Assembly (NCBI GenBank): GCA_037957365.1
Contig: JARHVA010000122.1
Coordinates: forward strand, 1,933,001-1,997,000
Source: Torreya grandis
Taxonomy: Eukaryota > Streptophyta > Pinopsida > Cupressales > Taxaceae
DNA length: 64,000 nt
Direction of reading: 5' to 3'
Of the stretch, positions 32,232 to 42,599 are shown one piece after another; positions within the stretch are counted from its first letter, which is position 1, and each line of letters begins with the position of its first letter. The position numbers and the translations under genes are program-made. The notes beneath the pieces were generated by a model, which saw nothing but the letters and a program-made list of their open reading frames with translations, did not search any database and was not told the DNA's origin.

Positions 32232-34679
32232 TGTTGGCGCAGTGGATTGCACCCGGGGTAGGACGCCTAGCTCCCGCCCTTCCACACGCAACAATGGAAA
32301 CTCCCCTCTCGCCTGTGGGACCGGCGAAGCTGGAGGGGAGAGTCTCTAGATAAGGGCTAGCTCCCTCTGATGTATCTTTTAGGCCATGGTTTCTCCTACT
32401 GCTAACAAATAAATGGAAAAAAAGGGGGGTTGAAAAGGGAGAGAGATGCTGAAAATAGAACCTAAGCCTAAAAACGAAAAGGTGATACACCAGAAAAGTT
32501 TGATCCACTCAGTTCCGAACATACACTTTTCACCAAGAGGAAGTGCCCATACACTTCATCTGACGTGGGAAACTCTTCTGTTTCAGTGAGTCAGGGGTCC
32601 GTAGAGATACAGGAAGGAACTACCAAAGGTGCTTTGCGACACACTTAGGCAACCTATTCACATGCGCCTATATTCTTGCTGTAGACACTTCTGGCAAACC
32701 TGAAGAAAAGAGACTTCACAATGCACTAGACATGCTGTAATCGATCTGTGAAAAGCATGAAAGACAATGACTTAACACAAAAGAAGAACACAGACATATA
32801 CTTTAAAGTGCAAGTCTAGATAGAGGTAAAAATGCTAAGTCCTGATTCAAGGTAAAATCTGACAGCTCTGCCTTACAAGCCCGAGAGATTTTTGGGCAGA
32901 GTTTTGCCTTAAGGCTAAGAGAATGGATCCTTCTCAAATGAGAAGTTTTACAATATATAGAGAAAGGGGAAGAGAACTTGGCGCCCTTTTGGAAAAGACT
33001 TTTGGCGCTCTTTTTTGCAAGCTGGCCCATGTGCGCTATGAGCCTTGGGAAGAGGGAGCCGTTTGATTGTCGGTTCCTGCTTTGACTTTTGCGTTCCACA
33101 TTAATGCGAAAACATGGCCGCGCCTCTTTTCTGCGAACAAACTGCTCCTTTCAGATATTCACGCGATTTGTCCCCTTATAAATGCAAAAGGGAGAAGACA
33201 GGCCACGTCGTTTACTGTTTGTGCCGTTTGGTGACCATCTGGCAATAATTCGCCTCCCCTTTGCCACTTGGACTGCTTTGTCTTTTCTTGCACTTTGTCT
33301 TCTTCCTTGCTTTGCCTCTTTCAGGCTCCTTCAGCCCTCAAGGGCTATCTTCTGGCAGGTCACTGCGTTCCTTGGGCTCCACCTGGTGCCTTGGCCACTT
33401 TCCGCTGATTTTCAAATAAGTGACATGTGGCGTGTTCTGCTGTGAAACGGAGAGGACACGTGGCAGCATCTGTTTCACTCATAGAAGCTTTAGGCACCCC
33501 TTGAAGGTCCTGTGGAAGAGGACATGTGTCGGCTTCCGCTCTCTTCAGCTATTCGTCCGGGGCCAACCACAGTTCTCGTGGGACAAAAGAGAGAGACTGC
33601 GGGTGTTGACACTTGTCGGCTTTTGCCGAGCCTTGCAGGGGACACGTGGCACGTTCCGCTGCTCCTAGAAAAGCATGTTAAAGCCTTCCGTTGTTGCCAC
33701 TTGGCACCCTCTGCGCTCTGGCTTTTTTTGGTGTGAAATTGACGTTTGCGAGCCCGTCACCCCTTGGACTTTCTTTCGTCTGCCTGCTTCGGCCCTTTCT
33801 GCGGACTTTTTCCTTCGGATTTCTTCCCCGCGGGCTTTTTCCGCGGACAATTTTCCCACGGACAAAAAGTCCGCGAGAATTGTCCGCTTTGATTTCATTC
33901 GGGATTTTGGCTCGCGGTTTCCCCGAATTTCTTCGGACTCCGAAAGAATTCGTTTCTTTGCCTTAACAAAATTCCGAAAAAATCTTACCTTCGCGGTTTT
34001 CTTTGTGGCCTCTTTGAAGTGTTCCCTGCCCTTCGCAAGGGCTCTTGAACCCAGAACTGCCCTCCGCAAGGGCACTTGTCCTTCAGGAGGCTTGAACTTT
34101 CGTTTGAACCGCTCCTTTGAACCAACTGTTGAACCAATCCATTGAACAAGTTCAATGGTTCAAGCGGTTGTTGAACCGAGCGATGAACTTAGCTTGAACC
34201 AAAGCGATGAACTTGTCGGAAGCGTTGAACCTTGCCTTTGAACCGAGCAGATGAACTTTGTAGTTGAACCGAAGCGTTGAACCTAAGCGTTGAACCAAGG
34301 CATTGAACCGAAGCATTGAACCGGTTTAATGGTTCAACAGTTCAAAGATGCTAACTCTTGGAAAGATTATGTCGTTGAACCACTCTTCCAACCTTAAGGA
34401 AAAGTGTCTTTGAACCATTTTAGCTCTCTTTCCTTATGAATTTCTTCAGACAAGAGTCCGAAGAAGCTTTGTAAAACCTTGCACTCTCTGAACTGGTTCT
34501 TCAACTGCCAAAAGACTACACCTGCAGAGTTCGTAGAAATGGACTTGCAAAGTCCGTAGAAATTCTGCAGACTCCGTAAAAATCGCCAGATTCATGCAAA
34601 ATCAAAAAATGAAATGGCCCAGAACAGCAGGGGCAGAAGGGGACCGATTTTTGGCTTGTTGGGCAAAAAATGGTCAACA
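32232..34679 (-). repeat. A3 left (3') LTR
   Basis: Starts TGTTGGCGCAGTGGATTG and ends AATGGTCAACA. TATA-like CAATATATAG is at 32951-32960 (minus sense). GGTTCAA arrays are at about 34085-34420. Chance open frames such as 33675-34145 (plus) recur in the other LTR and are not genes. Confidence 0.9.
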
Positions 34680-34915
34680 AATTGGCGACTCCCAGGGGAA
34701 GCATGCCTGTTATGCTTAGAGACCAGTTGCCTTTTAGTCCATTGGGCACGGAGTCAGATGCAGCTCTGAAAGAGTTAGCCACTGTCTCGAGGGATCCCAG
34801 AATCAAACATGAAGCCTTTTACCCCACACACAAAGGAAAACACACACAAGGCTAAAAACACTACTTGTGCAAACTGCACTTAGGGAAAGCAGGAAAAGAA
34901 ACTGAAAGCAAACTA

Positions 34916-35149
34916 CTATATACAGCTAACCAGGAATATTTGCTTCCCTCCTGGATCAAAGGGAAAACTTCTTAAGTCCCCTTCCTGGCAAGAAGACTTA
35001 TGGTGCCAGACAAGTGGCTGAATGAAAAGGAGATTTGGTGACTTGCTCCTCTTGCCTGTCACCTTGATTGGCCTGCATCCGAGTGGATCAGAATCAAACA
35101 TGCTTCCAACATATACATACTCTTCTTGTTCCTCGAAGCTTGTTGAATG
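34916..35149 (-). pseudogene. A3 acidic ORF, C-terminal part after a TAG
   Basis: Continues the frame of 35150-36310 after the TAG at 35150-35152 (MKD-x-HSTS; A4 has Gln here). It encodes the conserved tail (SMFDSDPLGCRPIKVTGKRS, FPFDPGGKQIFLVSCI). The whole frame is 464 codons. Confidence 0.8.
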
Positions 35150-36310
35150 CTAGTCCTTCATGCTGGTGCATTTCACCAAGAAATCTGTGGTTGTTGGCTC
35201 ATCACCATAAGCCCTTTGTTGTGCATGGTCCCTCTGCAATGCATCATGGTTTGACCCGTTTCCTTCTGCTTCGTTGGAGATCTTGTCAAACTCATCCTCT
35301 GCTCCCTCATGGCCTTCTTGAAGAAGGGTGACTGTTGTGATGTCTGAAATGGAATCACAAACTGATTGCTCATCCCACAGAACATCACCTCTTTGTTCAA
35401 AGCTTTCTTCTTCAAGGCTTTCCTCAAGGGAGACCAGCCTCTCCTTTTCCTCCTCAAAGATCAGGATCTCTAGATGTTCAAAGATATTTTCTTGATCCTC
35501 CTCCAACTCAGGCTCCTCGACATAATCGTCCTCCTCATCAAAACAAGGAAGTTCATAGAACAAGGGGGGAGATAGCTCACCATGCTTATGTTCCTCATAC
35601 TGCTGGAACATCCGCATGTATGTGTGACCTGATTCTTCTCCATTGTTGATGATGTCTTCACAAGGAGCATCGATGATGATTTCTTCTTCATCGTCGCTCA
35701 CTGTAGCCTCCTGGAAAGCTGCAAATTGGATCTTTTGCTCCTCACTTGCCTCCTGCAAAATAGGGTCCTCAAGAAGGGGTGAAGTGGAAAAACCATGTGG
35801 AAGAGGAGGCAGTCCTTGAGCTAGAATCGAATGATTCTCCTCCTTCCATCTGGTCAGTACTTCATCAATATCAGATGTGGGTTGATAGCTCTCTTGGAGG
35901 TGTGTAGATGGGGTGTGTTCAGACATGGAATGTGCCGTTGGGTCTGAACCGTCCATCACACATTGGCTGAGGAATCTCTCTCTGGATTCCAACTCTGCAA
36001 TTCCCCTGGGTATGTCTTCTTGGAAGAGCCTTTCTTGGAGATCATAGGAATCATGGGTAGGAGCAGCTTTATCTTCTTCAAGGTCTTGAGCAAAGCCTTG
36101 TTTCTCCTCTTTCCTGCCCCATGATTCCACTATTTCCCTCCAAGTCAGGAGCGTGCCATCAGGGTGAAAGATCTTGGAATTGGAACCTTCCCCTTTTGTT
36201 GAAGGGCAACTAGGAGGGCTGCTTGAGGGGATTGCATGAAAAACTTGAGCTTGATCAAAGCCATACGAAGGAACACAAGGCCCATGATTCTGTGCAAAGG
36301 AATTATACAT
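35150..36310 (-). CDS. A3 conserved acidic ORF (386 codons open, unknown function)
   Basis: Starts MYNSFAQNHGPCVPSYGFDQ at 36310, about 175 bases after the 5' LTR. No frameshift occurs through to the common C-terminus at 34916; only one TAG (CAG to TAG) interrupts. Strongly acidic: SVDDEEE-type runs such as SDDEEEIIIDAPCEDIINNG, DEEDDYVEEPELEEDQENIF and FEEEKERLVSLEESLEEESF suggest coiled-coil or disordered stretches. Conserved motifs shared with A2 and A4 include KEENHSILAQGLPPLPHGF and RGDVLWDEQSVCDSISDITT. It lacks a segment of about 170 residues after CPSTK that is present in A2 and A4, without loss of frame. No known domain is recognised. Candidates are a much-altered gag or an accessory or captured host protein. 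Confidence 0.8.
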   Translation of the reverse strand: MYNSFAQNHGPCVPSYGFDQAQVFHAIPSSSPPSCPSTKGEGSNSKIFHPDGTLLTWREIVESWGRKEEKQGFAQDLEEDKAAPTHDSYDLQERLFQEDIPRGIAELESRERFLSQCVMDGSDPTAHSMSEHTPSTHLQESYQPTSDIDEVLTRWKEENHSILAQGLPPLPHGFSTSPLLEDPILQEASEEQKIQFAAFQEATVSDDEEEIIIDAPCEDIINNGEESGHTYMRMFQQYEEHKHGELSPPLFYELPCFDEEDDYVEEPELEEDQENIFEHLEILIFEEEKERLVSLEESLEEESFEQRGDVLWDEQSVCDSISDITTVTLLQEGHEGAEDEFDKISNEAEGNGSNHDALQRDHAQQRAYGDEPTTTDFLVKCTSMKD

Positions 36311-36460
36311 ACAAAAATGTGATTTCTGATGGCACCAGGCTACTTAACCAGCTGATTCAACTCGGAGTCGCCATTGGTGTTCATGCAAAAGCCTCCAAAG
36401 GCTGGTTGGTTGAAGAACACACCAAAAATTCTTCAACTCTGTGGACACAACTTGTCCTAG

Positions 36461-36486
36461 TTGGTCCCATCGGGCGTGCCAAAAAC
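36461..36486 (-). other. A3 putative primer-binding region
   Basis: Minus sense GTTTTTGGCACGCCCGATGG directly after the 5' LTR. Confidence 0.6.
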
Positions 36487-38927
36487 TGTTGACGCAGTGG
36501 ATTGCACCCGGGGTAGGACGCCTAGCTCCCGCCCTTCCACACGCAACAATGGAAACTCCTCTCTCCCCTGTGGGACCGGCGAAGCTGGAGGGGAGAGTCT
36601 CTAGATAAGGGCTAGCTCCCTCTGATGTATCTTTTACGCCATGGTTTCTCCTACTGCTAACAAATAAATGGAAAAAGGGGGGGTTGAAAAGGGAGAGAGA
36701 GATGCTGAAAACAGAACCTAAGCCTAAAAACGAAAAGGTGATACACCAGAAAAGTTTGATCCACTCAGTTCCGAACATACACTTTTCACCAAGAGGAAGT
36801 GCCCATACACTTCATCTGACGTGGGAAACTCTTCTGTTTCGGTGAGTCAGGGGTCCGTAGAGATACAGGGAGGAAGGAACTACCAAAAGTGCTCTGCGAC
36901 ACACTTAGGCAACATATTCACATGCGCCTATATTCTTCCTGTAGACACTTCTGGCAAACTTGCAGAAAAGAGACTTCACAATGCACTAGACATGTTGTAA
37001 TCGATCTGTGAAAAGCATGAAAGACAATGACTTAACACAAAAGAAGAACACAGACATATACTTTAAAGTGCAAGTCTAGATAGAGGTAAAAATGCTAAGT
37101 CCTGATTCAAGGTAAAATCTGGCAGCTCTGCCTTACAAGCCCGAGAGATTTTTGGGCAGAGTTTTGCCTTAAGGCTAAGAGAATGGATCCTTCTCAAATG
37201 AGAAGTTTTACAATATATAGAGAAAGGGGAAGAGAACTTGGCGCCCTTTTGGAAAAGACTTTTGGCGCTCTTTTTTGCAAGCTGGCCCATGTGCGCTATG
37301 AGCCTTGGGAAGAGGGAGCCGTTTGATTGTCGGTTCCTACTTTGACTCTTGCGTTCCACATTAATGTGAAAACATGGCCGCGCCTCTTTTCTGCGAACAA
37401 ACTGCTCCTTTCAGATATTCACGCGGTTTGTCCCCTTATAAATGCAAAAGGGAGAAGACAGGCCACGTCGTTTGTTGTTTGTGCCGTTTGGTGACCATCT
37501 GGCAATAATTCGCCTCCCCTTTGCCACTTGGACTGCTTTGTCTTTTCTTGCACTTTGTCTTCTTCCTTGCTTTGCCTCTTTTAGGCTCCTTCAGCCCTCG
37601 GGGGCTATCTTCTGGCAGGTCGCTGCGTTCCTTCGGCTCCTCCTGGTGCCTTGGCCACTTTACGCTGATTTTCAAATAAGTGACAAGAGGCGCGTTCTGC
37701 TGTGAAACGGGGAGGACACGTGGCAGCATCTGCTTGACTCATAGAAGCTTTAGGCACCCCTTGAAGGCCCTGCGGAAGAGGACATGTGTCGGCTTTCGCT
37801 CTCTTCAGCAATTCGTCCGGGGCCACCACAGTTCTCGCGGGACAAAAGAGAGAGACTGCGGGTGTTGACACTTGTCGGCTTCCGCCGAGCCTTGCAGGGG
37901 ACAAGTGGCACGTTCCGCTGCTCCTAGAAAAGCATGTTAAAGCCTTCCGTTGTTGCCACTTGGCGCCCTCCGCGCTCTGGCTTTTTCTGGTGTGAAATTG
38001 ACGTTTGCGAGCCCGTCACCCCTTGGACTTTCTTTCGTCTTCCTGCTTCGGCCCTTTCTGCGGACTTTTTCCTTCGGATTTCTTCCCCGCGGGCTTTTTT
38101 CGCTGACAATTTTCCCGCGGAGAAAAAGTCCGCGAGAATTGTCCGCTTTGATTTCTTTCGGGATTTTGGCTCGCGGTTTCCCCGAATTTCTTTGGACTCC
38201 GAAAGAATTCGTTTCTTTGCCTTAACAAAATTCCGAAAAAATCTTACCTTCACGGTTTTCTTTGTGGCCTTTTTGAAGTGCTCCCTACCCTCCGCAATGG
38301 CTCTTGAACCCAGAACTGCCCTCCGCAAGGGCACTTGTCCTTCGGGAGGCTTGAACTTTCGTTTGAACCGCTCCTTTGAACCAACCGTTGAACCAATCCA
38401 TTGAACCGGTTCAATGGTTCAAGCGGTTGTTGAACCAAGGCGTTGAACCAAGCGATGAACTTAGCTTTGAACCAAAGCGATGAACTTTGCCGAAGCGTTG
38501 AACCTTGCCTTTGAACTGAGCCGATGAACTTTGTAGTTGAACCGAAACATTGAACCTAAGCGTTGAACCAAGGCATTGAACCGAATCATTCAATTGGTTC
38601 AATGGTTCAACGGTTCAAAGATGCTAATTCTTGGAAAGATTATGTCATTGAACCACTCTTCCAACCTTAAGGAAAAGTGTCTTTGAACCATTTTAGCTCT
38701 CTTTCCTTATGAATTTCTTCAGACAAGAGTCCGAAGAAGCTTTGTAAAACCTTGCACTCTCTGAACTGGTTCTTCAACTGCCGAAAGACCACCTGCAGAG
38801 TCCATAGAAATTCTGCAGAGTCCGTAGAAATCGCCAGATTCATGCAAAATCAAAAAATGAAATGGCCCAGAATAGCAGGGACAGAAGCGAACTGATTTTT
38901 GGCTTGTTGGGCAAAAAATGGTCAACA
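36487..38927 (-). repeat. A3 right (5') LTR
   Basis: Same sequence as 32232-34679 with few differences. TATA-like CAATATATAG is at 37211-37220 (minus sense). GGTTCAA/TTGAACC array is at about 38345-38690. Confidence 0.9.
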
Positions 38928-38932
38928 CTTTT

Positions 38933-39283
38933 CACTACCAGAAAGAGTTCCTATTGTTCGCTGAAGGCCACTTCTGAAAGAAGAGAAGTGCCTGCAGTGT
39001 TTTCACCAAGATTTCTCCTTGTCTGTGAACATCAGCTCTGAAAAAAGAGAGATGGATGGTGTTGTCCTACCCTGAGTGTTATTTTCAACATTATCTATAG
39101 TATATATATATATATATATATATAGCACCTCATAGTTATAGAGAACCTCCCCTTGATGAAGGAAAGATTTGTCCCCTTTTGATGTGGTCGACCTGCACAT
39201 TTGGTCGATAAATCTCCCTATGATGTGGTTGAAACAACTTATTTTGCTCATCAGTTAGCTGGTGACAAAATATTCACCCAACA
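38933..39283 (+). repeat. C left (5') LTR, second piece (U5 end)
   Basis: Continues the C LTR after A3 and ends ATATTCACCCAACA. It holds a (TA)n microsatellite at 39101-39124, also in the 3' LTR at 48151-48172. Confidence 0.9.
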
Positions 39284-39849
39284 GTTTTTGGCGACTCCAC
39301 TGGGGAAGAACGAGCAGTTTCAGTGCTTTTCATTATCCATTTTCTTCGTTGTTCCAAGTCTTTTTCCATTACCATTTTCCTCCACCTTCGCGCCAACAGT
39401 TTTTGGCGACTCCGTTGGGGATTGACGAGCATTTCCAGTCCTTTTCCAGTCTATTCAAATTGAAGCATTTCATATCGCTGAGGAACGACGTGAAGTAGGA
39501 AAGAACACTGTCAGCTTCACGCCAACAGTTTTTGGCGACTCCGCTGTGGAACGTTTTGTGCAATTTGAAACCTCAAGCTTCAAATTGAAGCAGTCCCTAT
39601 CCTTATCTATTTCAGTTTTGCACTCTCGCAGATTCACGGTATACGCGAAGCCAAAGAGCTAAAGGTATTGTTGATCATGTATTTGACTTGGTACAACAAA
39701 GTGTTTTTTATCCTTTTCCTTCACCATCTCACCTTTAGCAAACCTGGAGTTTTCCATTACTAGGGAAAGCGTCTATTTCTGCTATTAGCAGAGCTTTGTC
39801 AATACATACCCCTCAAACATTTGTTATCCCTCCCTTCAGTAATCAAATC
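39284..39849 (+). other. C leader with three copies of the primer-site motif
   Basis: The putative tRNA primer region GTTTTTGGCGACTCCACTGG follows the LTR at 39284. Nearly the same motif, preceded each time by CAACA, recurs at 39399 (GTTTTTGGCGACTCCGTTGG) and 39528 (GTTTTTGGCGACTCCGCTGT). The remaining leader up to the gag ATG at 39850 shows no gene. Confidence 0.8.
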
Positions 39850-41074
39850 ATGGCGGTTCAAGGCCCCTGGAGTAATTCTTTTGGCCCACTCAATTTAACT
39901 CCACCTCTACATGAGCTACCATGCAGTTCAAGGTAGAATTTTCTCAAATTCTTTGGTGATGGGAGAGTTCATCCTGATGAACATATTGCAGCCTTCAACA
40001 TAGCCTGTGGTGTTATAGGAGTGGAGTATGAAGACGTAGTAGTCAGACTGTTTGTGAAGACATTACAAAGTGTTGCTGCAAACTGGGTCTACCATCTGCA
40101 GGGTCGGTCAGTGACTGACTGGAACACTCTCAAAGCCAAATTTGAAGCCAGGTTCAAACCTGCAGAAGATGCGCATGCCCTACTGGCCCAGCTCACACAG
40201 ATGAAGAAAGAACCTCATGAACCTATAAGAGACTTCATTGCCAAATTTGACAAGCTGAGGAATATGATTCCTACAATTGCTTAGCCAACTGCTGAGAACC
40301 TTAAATGTTTTTTCATCAATTTACCGCTGCCTGAAGTGAGTTCCTGTTGAGATGGGCTGGCCACATAGACTTTGTTGTTGCTCAAGATTTGGCCACTAAG
40401 GTGGAAGATGATCTTATCTTGGCAGGAAAGATAAGAAGAGATCCTAACAAAGACAAATCTTCTTCATCTTCTGAATACTCATCTACAGGCACCATTGATC
40501 CAATGGTGCAGAAGCTGGCAAATGAGTTGCTAATTCTTAGAAAGCAAATGGCACAAGGAATGTTTTCTGCTCTTTCGTACTGAGATATACCAAGGAGGAC
40601 ATTCCCCAATCAGTCGTATCAAGACAACGCTGCCAGAAATCAAGCGCAGCCAAATCGTCTTCCTCTCCCACAGGGGAAATTGGCCATTGAAGCACCTCCA
40701 ACTAATTCAGTAGTTGGATATCTCGAAACAGAATCTGATTTCTCCTTCCAGTCTGAGTTGAACCCAAAAGATGACGCTGATCTCTTCGCAGAAAATCAAA
40801 AAGAATCAGCGGGCGACTCCAACATTGATTTCCTGAATTACCAGGATGAACCCAGAAGTAAAGGTGAAGCGTTTGATGGATCATATGTTGTATTCCCACA
40901 GTCACAGAACCAATCAGCTCAACAAGCTGTTAAAGAAAAAACAAGGGAAGGATCTCAACTTGCAATTTCAATTGCCAAACGAGGAACTTCTCTGCCTTTC
41001 CAGCCGAAGGACCCAGTGAGTAATAAAAAAGTAAGTACCTCAAATACGCCTTCACCTTCAACTTCAATTTCGTA
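39850..41074 (+). pseudogene. C gag, broken
   Basis: Starts MAVQGPWSNSFGPLNLTPPL. The capsid core reads FFGDGRVHPDEHIAAFNIAC, then LFVKTLQSVAANWVYHLQGR and MKKEPHEPIRDFIAKFDKLR, the retrotransposon gag fold also seen in A1. Stops lie near 39936 (SSR-x-NFL) and at 40282-40284 (TIA-x-PTAENL, CAG to TAG). A frameshift near 40330 leads to 40347-40583 and 40680-41075 in a second frame, a Gln/Ser-rich C-terminal part. No zinc knuckle is visible. Confidence 0.83.
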
Positions 41075-41182
41075 GATTAGTCCTCCCCCCCTAAAAATCA
41101 AAAGGATGAACTACCTTCCCCTGTTTCTAATTCATTTCAGACATTTGATATAATCGACCATGTCAAGAAAACCAAAATTCAA

Positions 41183-41790
41183 ATGTCTGAATTTGAATTC
41201 CTGCAATCCAACCCTGAACAGTTGGAAAGATTAGTGGAATGTGTGAAGAATAAAGCCGTCCTTGTAGGACAAGCAATTCCGAAAGTAACCCCTGGTCCTC
41301 CCAAGAACACATCCACCCGAAATAACCTTGTCATTACTCCTGCTGCTCCGAGAAAACAACCAGTTTATGTCTCCCTGTTGATAAATGGTCACCAGCGGAA
41401 CAATTGCATCATAGACTCAGATGCATCTGACAATGTCATGCCTGCCAAAGTGATAGAATCTCTTGGACTCACGCTAACCAAGACCTTTGGGAGATGTTTC
41501 TCCATGGAGAACAAACAAGTGCCACTATTGAGACAAATCAAGGACGTCTAATTTGCATTTGCGGCATTCCTGGATAAAAGAATTAAGATGACAGTCTTGG
41601 TGGCCGACATCCCAGCCTCATACGACATTCTTCTTGGGCAGAATTTCTGCAAGGATGTTGGTGGCGAGTTAAGTATGGACCTATCTGAAGCAAGGATCCC
41701 AATTAAAAACATCATACAGAGATTGCTCCCTGAAAAGGAGGCAAAATACGTTGTCACTCAAACATCAGCATCTGAAGCTCAAATTCTGTT
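41183..41790 (+). pseudogene. C aspartic protease with altered active site
   Basis: VYVSLLINGHQRNNCIIDSD then ASDNVMPAKVIESLGL corresponds to the retropepsin active site, but D-S-G is D-S-D (GGT to GAT), which should abolish activity. The second half, MTVLVADIPASYDILLGQNF, is typical. A TAA at 41549-41551 (probably CAA to TAA) separates the halves, which share one frame. Confidence 0.85.
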
Positions 41791-41959
41791 TGAGTCTTCA
41801 AGGGTGGATAATTACTTCTTATCCATGGAGGAAGTTCATGAGGCGTCTGATGAAATTTCTGAAGATGACAATCTAAAAATTGGCTCAGACAAAACAACAG
41901 AAGAATTGATAGGACGCATTGCAAGTGCAGAAAGATACTCCCCTCCAATTAAAAAAAAT

Positions 41960-42500
41960 CTAAGGAAAAATCAGTGTCTGATGATGTCTGGATTCTGGAA
42001 TTCGATGGCAGCGGTTCTTCTACTGGTTCAAGAGCCGGGATTGTTCTAATATCTCCTCAAGGAAATATTTTTCCTTCATACAAATTACAGTTCAGCAATA
42101 CCAACAATACTGTTGAATATGAATCGCTGCTGCTCGGATTAAAGGCCGCTCATGAAAAAAGTGTCAAACTCCTTCACGCCAAAGGAGATGTTGTGTTGGT
42201 GGTTTGCCAGAGCAGAAACCTGTATCAGACCAAAACTGAGGGATTGCGCCATTACCGCAATCTAGTTTGAGATCAAATTGAAAGCTTTGATGCTTTCAGT
42301 ATCTCTGCAGTGCCCAGGGAATTCAATGACCGGACTGATGCATTCGCTGTTTTTGCAACTCTTTTGGTTCCTCACCCAGATTTTAAAGGAGACAGGTACA
42401 CTATCGAATTGGTCTTTCGATTAAGTGTGCCTGACAATGCCAATCATTGGCAAGTGTTCAATGGCGACAACCAAATTATCGTCTTTCTGGTACAAAAAGA
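41960..42500 (+). pseudogene. C RNase H located between protease and RT
   Basis: Reads DDVWILEFDGSGSSTGSRAG (first Asp), NNTVEYESLLLGLKAAHEKS (Glu), LLHAKGDVVLVVCQ (second Asp) and PREFNDRTDAFAVFATLL (last Asp), so the four acidic residues are kept. The tail LSVPDNANHWQVFNGDNQ matches the tail of the A1 domain. A TGA near 42270 and a frame change break the frame. As in A1, this domain stands upstream of RT. Confidence 0.85.
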
Positions 42501-42599
42501 CAGCTTTGAACAGCTTCACTTCGAAGGCAGTGAGCCTCAGAAACTTGAACCAGCCCCTGAATCAGGTTCAGACGCAGGTGAAGAATTCCTACAGCTAAA

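Larger units (their letters stand above)
32232..38927 (-). mobile_element. Element A3: non-autonomous LTR retrotransposon of family A, TSD CTTAT/CTTTT
   Basis: Left LTR 32232-34679 (2448 bp), internal 34680-36486, right LTR 36487-38927 (2441 bp). The flanks are CTTAT (32227-32231) and CTTTT (38928-38932); the empty site in the other C LTR reads TTACTTATCACTACC (about 47973), which confirms the insertion point with one substitution in the right copy. Sense is minus. The two LTRs are very similar by eye. The internal region encodes only the acidic ORF. Confidence 0.9.

Noticed and set aside
33675..34145. 156-codon open frame, repeated at 37934-38404, with reverse-strand frames in the same place
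   Set aside because: Open on both strands because of the low-complexity, stop-poor A3 LTR sequence; both copies are LTR copies.
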